From contig NC_060019.1 in the NCBI RefSeq assembly GCF_021134715.1, positions 8,556,001 to 8,620,000 on the forward strand: DNA of 64,000 bases, in the 5' to 3' direction. A program made the translations under genes and the position numbers. Below, in pieces: positions 51,720 through 63,900 of the stretch. The notes below the pieces were generated by a model. The model made no database searches and was not told the origin of the DNA. It saw only the letters and a program-made list of their open reading frames with translations. Source of the stretch: Daphnia pulex. Its lineage: Eukaryota; Arthropoda; Branchiopoda; Diplostraca; Daphniidae. Position 1 is the first letter of the stretch; every line of letters begins with the position of its first letter.

Positions 51720-51754
<35 letters not shown>

Positions 51755-54700
51755 GAGAGAGGCTAACTCATCATTGCTCAGCTGGCCCATGAATCACCCA
51801 TCTCCAGCAGTAGCTTCTCTCTCTCTCGGCTGGGATAGCAAAAAGTGCAGTATAGGGAGTATAGGAGAGAGAGAGAGAATTTGTCAGAACAAACAAACTT
51901 ATATAGCCCGCCCTGTGTGTGAGTGTTTGTGTCTAATTTCGGACGGGCAGAGTGACTTTCTGCTTCCCCCCTTTTATTTTTTTTCCCTCTTTCCGTGGGA
52001 AGTGGCGCGGAAATAAGAAAAATATACGACGGAAAAAAAAATAAAAAAGATGCGACTGGCAAGTTGACCCTTGTTTGTCAAAGAGTTGACCTCATGTGTG
52101 ACCGACAACACCCCGTATCATCTAACTACTGGGGGGAGGCAGCCCAAAATGGACGGTCAGTTGATATCATCCCCATGTTCAACTCGCTCCAGGGGTGGCC
52201 AATTAGCCAACTAGCCCGCTTCGTTGGTGGCCAAAAGCAGTTTGTCATTTTTCCGCTAAACTCGTGCCAGCATGTTTCTAACCCCTTCCAAACTATATCC
52301 AACAACCTTCGCAAGAAGAGGAAAAAAAGCGGAAAAACAACAACAACAATGAATGTACCGGGTTTGACGTGCGGATGGTGAGCTGGCACCAGCGACGGAT
52401 GGCGGAGAAGTTGTTGTTGCTGGTGAAGATTTAAGTGGTGATGGTGGTAGGGTCCAGGTTGTTGCTGTTGTTGTTGTTGCTGGTGATCGGCAGGTCCAGC
52501 CGGACGCAAGGCCGGATGACCCGGCTGAAGGATGCTGTGCAGATTGACCAGACCCAAAACAGCGTTGGCGCTGTTGTTAGTAGCGGCCAATCCGGGCACG
52601 GTGGCTCCGGGTTGTTGGCTGAGGATTCCGCGAAGGAGGGTCCTGGGAGGCTCGGCAGACACTGGAGAAGTTGTCGTTGTTGTCGTCGTCGTCGTAGGCG
52701 GTTGCTGTTGTTGTTGTTGAAGCTGTTGCAGTTGATGAAGTTGGCGAGAAACGGTCGACGATTGAGCGCTGCCGGCGGCTGTTGTAGTGGGCGAGCCCGT
52801 CTCCGTGTTGTAGCCGTTATTCCTGGCCGCTTGCAAGACCAGACGGCCTGCCGATCCACCACGGCTACCGTCCACTGCCGTATCCACTACACAAAAAGAA
52901 AAGAAAAGAAAACCCCAAAATTATCATCATGAATCATGTTTGGAATTCTCCGCATGCCAAGCCATCGATACACCACCACGGGCCGGCTAGCCGCTCTCTG
53001 TGTGTCTTTTCCGTGTACAATATAGTTTGGCAACAGATGCGTATGTGTGTGTATATATATATAAATTGCCATTTCTACTACTATACTATACTATATGACG
53101 CGTGTGTAGAGATGAGCTCACACACACACACCCCCTCTTTTGGATGTCCGTTTCTTTTGAAACCCAGGGCCTCGTAAATCACAATCGTAAAGAAATGGGC
53201 CTTTTTGTTTGATTCCATTTTCGTCCAGGCGCGAAAAACACACGTTCTTCATCTTTTTAATTTCTTGGCCGAACCCCGAACCCGACCGAAAAACTATTTC
53301 TAATTCTATTTCCGTCCAGTCGTTCGGTTCGTCGGTTCTTCGGCTTCACGCGGGAGAAGGTTGTCATTTATTTTATTTTTTTCGCTTCTGCCCTACGGAC
53401 GGGAGAGACGTCACGGAGTAGCATCAAATAGGTAGGGGGGGGGGGGGGGGAAGAAGCCACACAGAAAGAAGACGGATTGGGCAATCTAAAATATAACAGC
53501 TGACCAGACCCAACAAAACAAACGTGGACTGGCCACGCGAGTGCTTAACTCGTCACGTTGTTTTGCCGTTTGTTCCGGCCATTTCCAACGGGCCGAGGTG
53601 AAGGATAAAGAAAACCCCCGTTGGAAAAGAATAGGCCATTTCAAAATGACCAAGCGAAAAATATAAAAGGAAAAAAAAAACCAAAATAATTATTTTATTT
53701 TATTATGTTAGATTGCAAGTCGTTTGTTGTTGTTGCAAGTCGCGTGGTGGTTGTGGCATACTTTCACTCTTCGACATTCCCGAAAGGCACAAAAACGGGA
53801 GAGAGAGAGAGAAAAAAAAACGCACACCCAGGCGAAATCGTGTGCCGTCAAAGTCCTTGGCCTCAATCGGTCCTCTCTCTCTCTCTCTCCTTCTGTTCCA
53901 TTGATTACACACTCACGACATACAATTCAAGTTAACCGAGTCCCCCCAAAAGAAAAAAAATTGCAAAAGCGCGTGATTTCAAACGTTTAAAAAATTCTAA
54001 ATGGAAAAGAATTCATTTCGTGATGGTGGGTTCTCTCCCGCATATCCCCCCAAAAAAAAACAAGAAAAGAAACCTGAAAAATAAAAAAGGAACACGACCC
54101 CAATTTCTGCCGAAAATGTCAACGGTATCATTTTCACCTTTACTGCCGTGTTGTATTAAATAGGCTCAAGTCCCTTCTGAAAAGGTGCCTGGAACAACAA
54201 CAATATCATGCAGGTACCAGCATCGGTTTCTATCATTGGAGATGAAGGACCTCGATTCCAGGTCAGGTGAATCCAAAATAAAAATAAAAAAGGGAGAACG
54301 AAATGGATTCCTGACACAAACGTCCGTACTACTTTCAGCTCTTGTGTTACCAATAAAATGGCGTCATTCAGGGCAGCAACCAAATAAATAAAAAACGACG
54401 CAAAATTGGGATAAATTGGTCGTCACCAGAGAGGAAGAGAGCAGAGCTCCCGCCGATTATTAAGTCTGGAGAGCGTAAAGTATGCGAACACAAAAATGGT
54501 GGCGCAAGTAGGTTAGCAGGACAAGAGAAAGTGAACGTCGTTTCAGTCTGCCATTTTAACAACCAGACATGAATAAGAAGACGAAGAAGAAGAGAGAGAG
54601 GGAGAGTGTGTGTGTGTGTGCGATTTACAATGTCTGCTGATCCCACTTTGACGACCTTGTACTTTATATTTTTCATTCGTTTTTTCGCGACCTCTTTTTT

Positions 54701-57700
54701 GGCGTTTGGTTTGTGCGAAAGAGTTTCGCACCTCGTCGTGAGTGGCCGAAACCAAGGCTGCACACGACTCGCTTCTCTGATTTTTATCTTCCACCGAAAC
54801 GGGGAGAATAACTTAATTTTTTTTGGGGGGGTTCTTTTCCTTCGGCGTTCGGATTTCCCGAGCAGAAAACGAACGAACGAAAAACCCCGACCTCAATGAT
54901 AAGTCTGCCAGCCTTTTTTGTGTTCTGCAACCCACCTGTGTGCGCACACACACACACACAGACAGACATACACCGGTACCGAGCAATTCACGTTTTCTTT
55001 CGCTGGTTCGTTCCATTTCTCTCGTCTGCCAACTTTCCCTTTCGTTCGCTCGCATGTTGTTTCTTTTTTTATCGTGCGCCTTGCTTTCGTGTGCGTGTGT
55101 GTGCGACACATCCATTCAATTCAGTCAATCCCAGCGATCGACCCAACCGCCGGCGCCCGTTGACGTCACGACGTTACAAAGCTCATCAATGACGCGATCC
55201 CTTTGCGCAGCTCCCGTTCCTCAACGTCAAGGAACACAAGTAGTACGGGGAAAAAAGGCAGCAGGGGCAAATCGGGTTGCGGTTGCCATAGAAACAGTGG
55301 CTGTTGCTTTCTCTCCCGGACGCCAAGACCACCCCTCCTGGTTCCTACCGACGGCGACGACGTCAAAGGGGGGGGGGGATAATCAACTTGTTTTCTTCTT
55401 CTTCCTTTTTTTTCTTGCGCGAGCTGAAAATGGCGCATTGTCATCATCACAGGGCCTCGTAAATAATTTTTCTGACAAGACTGTCGGCAAGTGTCGACGA
55501 CTAGGGAAGCATTAATGATACACCTTCGACACAAAAAAACGACACGGGAGTCGTGAATTGTTAAATGCCAGAAGAAGAAAATATCCTGTGGCAACACATT
55601 TTTTCTCCGAATCGGAAAAATGGTTTGCAGGGACGACATGGCGCCAGTACGTCATGGCAAAACAAAAAAATCACTCGCTATTTTGACTATTCCTTCTTCT
55701 TATCAAAACCAATGACGGGGGAGGCAAGTGGAATAAAGGGGACGTTGTAAAACGCGACGATCGATTGAGCGCTTTGGCGGATGAAATAGAAAGAGAGAGA
55801 GAGCAGTTCAACTGGCAAGGATTTCTTTAGTATTCACGTTGCAGCGTCGCCAATGACGTCTCCAGCCACGGGACTCTGAGAGGCATCTCTTCACTGCATT
55901 AGCTGCTTACCCCCTGTATGCAATAAACGATGCGGAAGAGCCGGAAGTGAAGAGCCGAGGCAAGAGAAGAAATGAACCGTTTCTCTCTGGATTCGTTCCT
56001 TCTGACCCCCTTTATCTGGGCGACCAAATAAAATTCCGTGGCGAGATTGGAACTCTTGACGTGTGTGTATGTCCCCCAATTGACGGGACGGGATCGTTCA
56101 ATTGGAAGTTTTCAGACAGAGGAAAGGAGGAGGGGGACCGACCGACATCTGTTCCCTTGTGCTATTTTTGTTGTGTCGACAGGGTCGAATCAATAGGAGG
56201 CGATGATGAAAGTTTTGTAGGGAGATGTTCATCATCTCTTGTTTCCTATTTGGCTCTCTCGACAAGAGTCTGGCGCAACCAAAGAGAGATAGACAGACAG
56301 ACAAGCAGCTAGACAGACAGACAAGGAAACATTGGAGAAAGGAGAGTAAGACGAGAGGAGCAGGCAAAGGAAATCAAAGACGATCCCCGCGTGCCGAACT
56401 CCTGCCTTTTTCTTCTCTTTTCTCGGGAAAAGAAAAGTGAGGGGAGGAAGGGATAGGAGGCAGATGACGGGACTATTTGGATTGGGTGCCCCGGTAGTCG
56501 GCGGCTCTCTCGACGGTATACGAGGAGGTTAAGGTATAAAAGCAAAAGGTTGAAGGGTGGTAGGTTGGGTGGTTCGAATGACGCGCGACGACGACGCTCC
56601 CTCCCTCCCAATGACGCAAGCAAAAAGGTTCGATCAATGGCCTTCCCCAAAGACGGACGGGGCCCATTTGCTTTTGCTTTTTCTCCCTTTTAAAAAAAGA
56701 GACAAGAGGGAAAAAGCCGCCAGCCAGGCAGTTGTCAAAGTCTAAAAGTGTATACCTTGCAAAACCCCCCTTTTTTCCATCCTTTTCAATTCCCTTATGC
56801 AAAATTCATCAGCGATTCATCGGCCTTTCTCTTTTATCAAACTTGAACGGGAATAGATCGGGATTGAGGCAACAGTTGCTCAAGAAATCTTTTCCCCTCT
56901 CCCTCATTCTTTCGCTCTTGTGTAGTCAAAAAGACACAAAAGGCGGCCGATGACCAAATTCCACTTCACGAATGTGTGTGTGTGTGTGTTGTCTGTGGAG
57001 AGATGTAGAAAAAGACTTCAAAGACATTCGAAACGCTATGGTAGGAGTAGGATTAGGAAATCACGCGGTCGGTCGGTTTCCTTGCATCCGCATTGCCGGA
57101 GTCGCTGTCCTTTTAGATTGTTTGTCCGTTGTGTGTGTTGTACAGGAGAGAGAGACTGGAGAGAGAAAGAGAACTTGGCAGTTTTTCCTCATCCCATCCA
57201 TCACCGGGCCATCTCGGCCTCCTCTTTCTCTCTCTCATCTCCGTTCGTTCAACCTTTTCACGCAAGTCGACGTTTCGTTGGATACAACCCGATATCTTTC
57301 TCCTCTCTCTGTGTGTGTGTGCGTACATCTCGGATGAAACAAGAGAGAAAAAAGGAATTCAGGACATGGGCAGCAAAGCGACTGTCATAGGGCCGTGACT
57401 TGGCACCCGACAGTTTTGCCGCCGCTCCTCTTCCGTCCATTTTCTTCCCCCCTGTCCGTTCAATTTATTTCTCGTTTCATCATCCCACCGAAAGCATTTC
57501 CCCGTATTCTTCTCGGAAAAATTACAAACGATGCAACAACTGAGTTGTTTTTACTCAAATTAAAACATCGCAGCCTTGACTCTCTCTCTCGCTCGCTCTC
57601 CAGCCGAAAATAAAATCATAAACCATTTAAGGCTCTGGTTAATAGGAGGAAGAAGATGTAGGTCACAACCTTTCTCTCTCTTTTTCCATTCGGTGCAAAA

Positions 57701-59376
57701 TGGCAACCATACACATCCATAGAGGAGAGAGTAAAAATATAAAAAGAAAAAAAAAGGGAAATCTTATATAGTGGGGTCTCTCTCCTTATAAAGGAAAAGG
57801 CACAGTGTGTGTGTGTGTGTGTGGTTGGCCCTATCCGCTTGCCCCCTTTTTATTATTATTCCTTCTTCTTCTTCCTTCCATGCGATCGAAACTAGGCCAA
57901 CAGTGTATGTGTCTCGATTTCCATCATATATCTCTACTCCTACGATACTTTTTCTCTCTCTCTCTCTTGAAATCCCGGTCGAGCGCCATCTTTGAAAGTG
58001 AAAGCTGTGCAGTGCTACGGCAATCAAACAGGAGCCCACCACAACAAGCAAATGGGTTACACACGCGAGGAGGAGGAAGAAGAAGAAGAAGACGTCAAGT
58101 TGTAGCAATTGAACACACAGCAAAAAAAAAAGGAGGAAAGATTGGCCAGAAAAGTAGGGCAGGGTCTCCCCTCTCTTTTCTCTTTCTTTTCGCATTTTTC
58201 AATTACAAAACCAACCCGAAAATAAAATAGAAAAGAGAGAGGCCCGCCCTCTTCCTTCCTTTTCAACCTACTCTCCGTCTGTCCTATTTACACACGCACG
58301 AATTGTGTGTGTGTGTGTGTGTGGAAAACGAAAAAGAAAAAAAGAACGGGAAAGGAAGGATTTCACTTTCCAGACAAGAGGCGGGTCACGACCAAACGAT
58401 GGCGAAATGTGTCCGACACGATACGGACACGAACGCCATAAAGAGCAGGCCAAAAAAAAATATAAATAAATAAAATTTAACAAAAATAAAAGAGACTCTC
58501 TTAAAAAAAATGTTTTCTTCTCCCTCGAAAAAGAAAAAAGGAAAGGGGATCCGATGAAGGAAATGTGCAAGAGGTGACCCAGAAAAAAACATTGGATTTC
58601 TGTTGGTGTTTTTTTTTTTGTTGTAATGTCAACTTACGATATCGCTTCATGAGGGATTTCTTGTAAGCTTTGGGGTTAGCCAATCCCAAATCCATTGGGT
58701 TCTGATGAGAGTCGTCGGAATCTCCTTCGGCATCCGAGCCCAAACATTCCTCCTCATCTTCTTCGTCGTCTTCGTCGTCGTCGTAGCCGAGAGGTGAGCG
58801 ACGGCTGCGACGTTGTTGACGGCGCATTATTAAGAGATCATCGTCGAGTGGCTGTGGCTCGTCGCCTCCGTTCTGGTCGTCGTCGTCGTCCTCCTCTTCT
58901 CCTCCTTCGTTGTTTTTCGTCTTGTTGCGCCTCTGGTGGCGCTGAAAGCGGTGGATCCGGTAGTGGCGTCGCGAGCGATCGCGATCCTTGGCATTCTCAT
59001 CCTCTCCATCCTGTTGCGCCGCCGATCCTTCGGCCGCGTGCTGTTCCAGCAGCCACTGGCGCTGGCGCTCCATGGCCATCAACTGGCGATGGTAGGCCAC
59101 GTAGCCCAGGTCGGACAGGGCGCGGAAATCGGACGTCGGCGAGCGCGGAGGAGATGGCGGGCCGCCGATGCTCAGACCGGCCGATCTCATGTCCGTTTCC
59201 TTCACGTTTTCCATCATCCGCCCGTTGACGGACGAGCGGCGATCCGTTTCAGTCCGGAATTCCCCGTCGTCCTCCTCGTCTTCACTGCGCCGTCTCGAAT
59301 TGCAACTCAAGTCCAGCGGTAAATCATTTTCAATGACCGGCTCGGCCGGAGCCGCCAACAAACTCGTGTTCCTCAT
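44488..59376 (-). CDS. Eip74EF: E74 / Eip74EF ETS-domain transcription factor
   Basis: Early ecdysone-response transcription factor controlling moulting and metamorphic gene cascades in arthropods; nuclear DNA-binding protein. Seven coding exons close in phase: 59376-58638, 52886-52359, 51393-51292, 51068-50850, 45676-45032, 44935-44740 and 44596-44488; 845 aa, close to Drosophila E74A. The N-terminal exon has a CtBP-type PLDLS motif at residues 20-24, an acidic stretch, and ends in [10 protein letters not shown]. Later exons are rich in Gln, His, Thr and Ser; exon 3 carries [14 protein letters not shown], an E74 hallmark. The ETS domain spans about 747-832: [55 protein letters not shown] and [14 protein letters not shown]. 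The protein stops 11 residues later. The start is the first ATG of the exon encoding the conserved N-terminus; 5' UTR exons upstream are not placed. Confidence 0.92.
45520..45595 (-). repeat. CAG/CAA repeat encoding polyglutamine in E74
   Basis: Mixed CAG and CAA codons (seen as CTG/TTG on the + strand) encode a run of over 20 glutamines in E74 exon 5. The interruptions by CAA make it a fairly stable coding repeat. Confidence 0.9.
45677..50849 (-). other. E74 intron 4 (5.2 kb)
   Basis: Long intron full of GA, GAA and homopolymer tracts. It contains a palindromic TGACGTCA at 48664, (GAAA)n near 48245 and a CA run at 47923. No alternative first exon with E74-like coding could be recognised, although an E74B-type internal promoter would be expected in an intron like this. 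Confidence 0.5.
48664..48671. promoter_or_regulatory. Palindromic CRE site (TGACGTCA)
   Basis: Exact 8-bp CREB/ATF palindrome in E74 intron 4; a near match CGACGTCA lies about 55 bp away at 48721. Confidence 0.4.
50943..51012 (-). repeat. GAA/AGA-type repeat encoding polyserine in E74
   Basis: A purine-rich run on the + strand reads as about 18 serine codons on the minus strand within E74 exon 4, between [10 protein letters not shown] and [10 protein letters not shown]. The phase is fixed by both flanking splice junctions. Confidence 0.85.
51722..51752. repeat. CA microsatellite, 15-16 units
   Basis: Uninterrupted (AC)n tract of about 31 bp inside E74 intron 2; the longest perfect dinucleotide repeat I noticed in the window. 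Confidence 0.95.
52887..58637 (-). other. E74 intron 1 (5.75 kb)
   Basis: Long intron with repeated GA and GT tracts (53799, 53875, 54590, 54607, 57804 and 58302), G runs near 53435 and 55370, and a TGACGTCA at 55161. No supported coding exon on either strand. Its length is about 70 times that of the introns in the neighbouring genes. Confidence 0.5.
55161..55168. promoter_or_regulatory. Palindromic CRE site (TGACGTCA)
   Basis: Exact CREB/ATF palindrome in E74 intron 1. Confidence 0.4.
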
Positions 59377-59389
59377 TTTCTTTCTTCGA

Positions 59390-59397
59390 TGACGTCA
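59390..59397. promoter_or_regulatory. Palindromic CRE site next to the E74 start codon
   Basis: Exact TGACGTCA 14 bp upstream of the E74 ATG on the minus strand, so it lies in the 5' UTR or in a very proximal promoter. Confidence 0.45.
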
Positions 59398-60420
59398 AGT
59401 AGCAAATCAAAAGCCTTTCAAGTTCTTGCAACACTTGGGCGATCCCCGCGGTGTTGACGGAAACCGAAATGGATGAGGAAGGAATCACTGATATGTTGTT
59501 GTTGTTGTTGTTGTTGTAGCGAGCGGAATTTTTCCCCTCTCATCAACGCATCGTCACGCACAAATCCCTGGGCGATCAACAACTGCAGGTAAACAAGGAC
59601 AAGTCGCTCAATTCAATGACGTCGGTGATCCGTTTGCGCACACACATCCATTCAATACGCTAATTTTCCCACCAAGTTCCCCGCAATGAGAAAGAATCGA
59701 TGAATCAACGACAGGGACGCACTTGACGCACAATCCTGGTCCTTTTTTTTTAGTTGTGTACGTGTCTGCACCGCAAAAACAAAACAGGAAATCCCCCGAC
59801 GACAGTGGAAAAACAAAACAGGAGGGAGAAACGTCGTCGCGAAGAAGAGAGAGAGAGAAAGAAGAAGCAGCAGCAGCGCGCACGTCTGTACTGTACGGAG
59901 CCCAGTGGCCTACTGACACATTGGCAGGCAGCGGCACTCGACTGCACTGTAGAGTCAGGCAACCCAAGCAACCGCACGGTAGACACTAGCCCAGTAGCGC
60001 GGGTAGTGGTGCCAGGACGGGCCGCAGCAAGCAGCAGTGCGACAGTAGCGCCAGACACACAATAACGGGTTGTGTGAAAGAGAGAGTGTGTGGCTCCACA
60101 CTATATCTCCGCCCAATTTCCCTTTCTTCATTCTTTCAAGTTCCTTCCCTACAATTGCTCAACACACTTTGCGCATATTGCCAGTTCCCAGTGAATTTTT
60201 TGGTTCTTTTTTTTCGACGGCCTCGATTTCAAATTTGTTTCAGGTTTTTTCCCGTTTCCCACTGGGAGCACGAAAAAACAAAAAAACAAAAGAGAGAACG
60301 TCCATCGAAACTTATTGTTTCTCTTATTCATTTTTTCGTGACTCGACAGACGACAATGTCAGCACGGAACTTGTGTGTCTCGCGAACCCAATTTTCAGAT
60401 GCGATTTCAGACGACGCCCA

Positions 60421-60428
60421 TGACGTCA
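60421..60428. promoter_or_regulatory. Palindromic CRE site upstream of E74
   Basis: Exact TGACGTCA about 1.05 kb upstream of the E74 start codon, in the context CCCATGACGTCATAGG. Confidence 0.45.
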
Positions 60429-60944
60429 TAGGACACACACGGGATCGAAGGATTAGTAGCCGGGCTGCTCCTATGCGCCCTCCTCAATGGAGGGCGGAGG
60501 AGGAAAAAGAGAGAGAGAGACATGTTTTAGGAGCCAGGAAAGAGGGGCAGCCGTCAGGAGCGGCCGAGGCCGTATTTCCACTTCAGTCGACTTCTTAAAT
60601 ATCTTATTGGCCGAGCCTTTTGTTATGTTACGCTCCTGTTTGTTTGGTTTTGTAAGCGAAGCGACAAAGACAAAGTAGATAGACGTTCGTTAGGAGCCAA
60701 TTTAGAAAATCCCAAAGTCGTTGAAATTAAACCCCTCCCGGTCCAAAAAATAAAAATAAAAATAAAATAAAATAAAATTCTGTCTTTTCTTAAAAAACAA
60801 AATACTCCAAAAAGATTTCGAAGGAGAACTTTGAAAGACACGCTCCGTTCTCTTTTCTCTCTGATTTCTTCTTTCACGCTCGTGTGTTTGCGACGCTCGT
60901 TCCACGCTGCACCACACCGTATAGCCTACGCAAAGCCCAGCGAT

Positions 60945-60952
60945 TGACGTCA
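60945..60952. promoter_or_regulatory. Palindromic CRE site upstream of E74
   Basis: Exact TGACGTCA about 1.57 kb upstream of the E74 start codon, in the context CGATTGACGTCATCCC. Confidence 0.45.
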
Positions 60953-63900
60953 TCCCGAGAAAAGAAGGGAAAAAAAGGGGGGGAGGAAAAAAGACGACGC
61001 TCTCTTCGCGTGATGTGGAAGGATCTTTTCTTGTTGGCCTCTCCAAAAGAGGAACGCACGGCAGACAGATCGTCGTCGTCGTCGTTCAACAGAGCGACGC
61101 GCATTGACGGCGTATGGCCGTTAGGAAGGAGAGATGACGAATGTCGCCTCCTCGTGAATCCAATGACTCTCCCCTTTGGCTCTTCTTCTTCTTCTTCTCC
61201 TCTCTTTAGACCCTATGCCATTTCGGCTCGACTTCCTCCCGACGTCTTGACGTTCTCAATTGATCCACAAAAACTCCCATTTCCCCTCAACTCCTTTTGG
61301 TTGTTTTCTTCTTTTTGTTCCTTTCTTTCAACTCCTTCCGGCCGTTCGGACAGGCCAGTTAAGCGTCCAACAGCGAAAAAAAAAGAAGAAGATAAGAATC
61401 GTCTTCTATTCTCTATATATACAGAATCCTTCTTCGCAATCGGCTTGGCCGTCCTCATCGCTCCTGTCCATATAAGGCCGCACACGACGACAACCTCGCC
61501 GTCGTCAAAACTTCTCTCTCTCTCTCTCTCTCTGACGCCGACTTTCTCATCCCGGCCGAAGAAAAAAAAGTAGAAAACGTTGCGCATAAACTGTCCATAA
61601 CCTCGCAAGGTAGGATAACAAAAATCGATCATACGTGAAAATGTAGAGTCGTGAGAACGCCGACAACAGAAAAATGGAAAAAGAGAAAGAAGTTTTTTGG
61701 GTTGCGGTGGTGTAGCAGCAGCACACAGTTCAGTCTCTCCTGCTAGGGAAATGGAGTGTGCCAAAACCGGAGAGAAAGACTTAACTTTTTTTTTTTTTTT
61801 CGTTTTGTGAAAGAGAAACGAAACCCCACAAAGTCCCCCCCCCCCCCACTCCTTTCACTTGTTGGCCTTCACGCTCAACAACCGGCGTTTCGTGTTCGTA
61901 AAAAACTTTGGGACACCTTTTTCTCTTTTTTTCTCACTCTACAAGTTGTTGTTTCGACACTTGCAGATTCGATCCGTCAGCGGGCGATTCCCGTTCGTCA
62001 AAAAAAGCGTTCAAACGACAATTCAAATATGTCTGATCGCAGATGAGTGTGTGGCCTAGTTTTTAACGGCCCAATAACGACAATAACGACGGCAGTTGAA
62101 GCTAATGCGCCGAGCGCCTGTGTGCGTTCGCAGCGTGCGTGAGCGATCAGCAGAAGGTTAGCGCCAAAGTCGACGATCGAAAAAAAAGAGAGAGGAAGCC
62201 AAAAGAGAAATTTTTCTCGGGCAAAAACAAACAGGCCCCTCGTCGTAGTAGTAGTAGTAGTACGAGTGTAGGAATCAAAAGTAGGAAGGCACCGCGCATC
62301 GAATCGGCCGCCAACTTCAAAACGAGGAAAAATCTCGGAAAAAATGCCAATTTCTCGGATGATTGAGAAGCTCACCCGCATCATGTGATTCTCTCGTACA
62401 TTATTCGATTACACAACACGCAGACGAGTTGAGCGTGTGCGTTGTGTGTGTGTGTAGGAGTCGGGATGAAATGACGAAAAAGTGGCAAAGTAGGCCATCA
62501 TCGTTACACAGACACTCTTGAACAGAGGGAGGAGGTGGCGGGTTGCATGGAGAAAAAAGAGAGAGCGGTGGTGGTGTGATGGTGGTCCTCCATCCGGAGA
62601 CCCCGGCCGACGCATGAAAAGATATCGTTCGTGTCGAGGTCGGCAAATCCCAAATGATCATCATTAACGCCAGTTTCACAGAGAATATAATAAGGAACGA
62701 ACATGTTTCCTACGACGCAGGGAGGCCAAATAAAGAAAAGAAAGAGGAAGACAAATTTTTTTTTATTTTGAACTTTGGACATTTGAATGTGTCCGATAGA
62801 TGAGAGCAGAGTGCGTAACCAACAATTTTGAGTATGGCGCGATACGCTCAGAACTCGTGAACTGGTAGGAGAGAGGACAAGTGCACCCAGAAGTTGTGTT
62901 TTTGTTGTTGCTTGTTAGAGGGGACCCATATCTGGCCAACAGCCACACTTGACTGATGCGAGATAAAACTAGAAAAAAAAGGGACGACAGAACACATGCT
63001 TCTTCTTCTTCTCGGCCAGCGCAAATAACCTACAACCAAACCCGATATCTACTTCCTTATTGCGATAAAATTCAAGATATCCTCCTTTCCTTTGCGTCAG
63101 TAGTAAAAAAAAGAATAAAATAAAATAAGACAAAAGACAGAAAATAAACAGCTTGGATGAATGCGTGCATTTTTATCACAACTTTATTTTTTTTTCGTTC
63201 GTGATTAAGTGTACGCAGAGATATCAGAAATTTAAAAAAAAATCCCAACTCTCACTTCCTTCATTCCATGTGCCCTCCCATTAGAACAGCTGATTTGAGG
63301 AACTTTGGTCGCATGGCGAAATGAAATGAAATACGACGACGACAGTTTCCCTCTGCACTGTCGGGCGCCATTCTCTCTTGAGAGAGAATTTCCTGTTCCT
63401 GACATCGGGTCATCGTCGACTGAATTTTGTTTCGTTTTTTTTTTTTTTTCCTTTTTCCACAAACGACAACTTTCTCTTTCCATTCAACGGAATTGCAAGG
63501 CTCCTCGCAGGAACGCCTATCTCGGCGAAACATTATAGGGGGGCCCCAGCAGAGTCGAAAAGAAAAAACGCGGCATTACGCGTATGGGGTGGTACCTATA
63601 GCGTGTAGAGTGATGGAAGATGAACGAGAGAAAGTGGCCAACGCTCGTTTTAGAATATTTAAAGAAGAGAATAAAACGCTTGGCCGTTGCATCACCACCC
63701 TATATGGAATATAGATGAAGTTTTATATTGGCGTCGCTTATGTAATCATCGCCCAACTGGGAGAAATCAAGCCGGGGGGGAAAGGTTGGGCCCCATTTCC
63801 AAATGTATGTATGTACTCGACTCCGTCATCTTTTCTTATCAGTTTGGACTTGTGGAGCCTGGCGATGGACTTCCTGTTCCTTGTCTTGATAAATCGACTG

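Noticed and set aside
56289..56328. GACA-type tandem repeat resembling a short direct-repeat array
   Set aside because: A simple tetranucleotide microsatellite inside an E74 intron; no unique spacers, so not an array of any known system.
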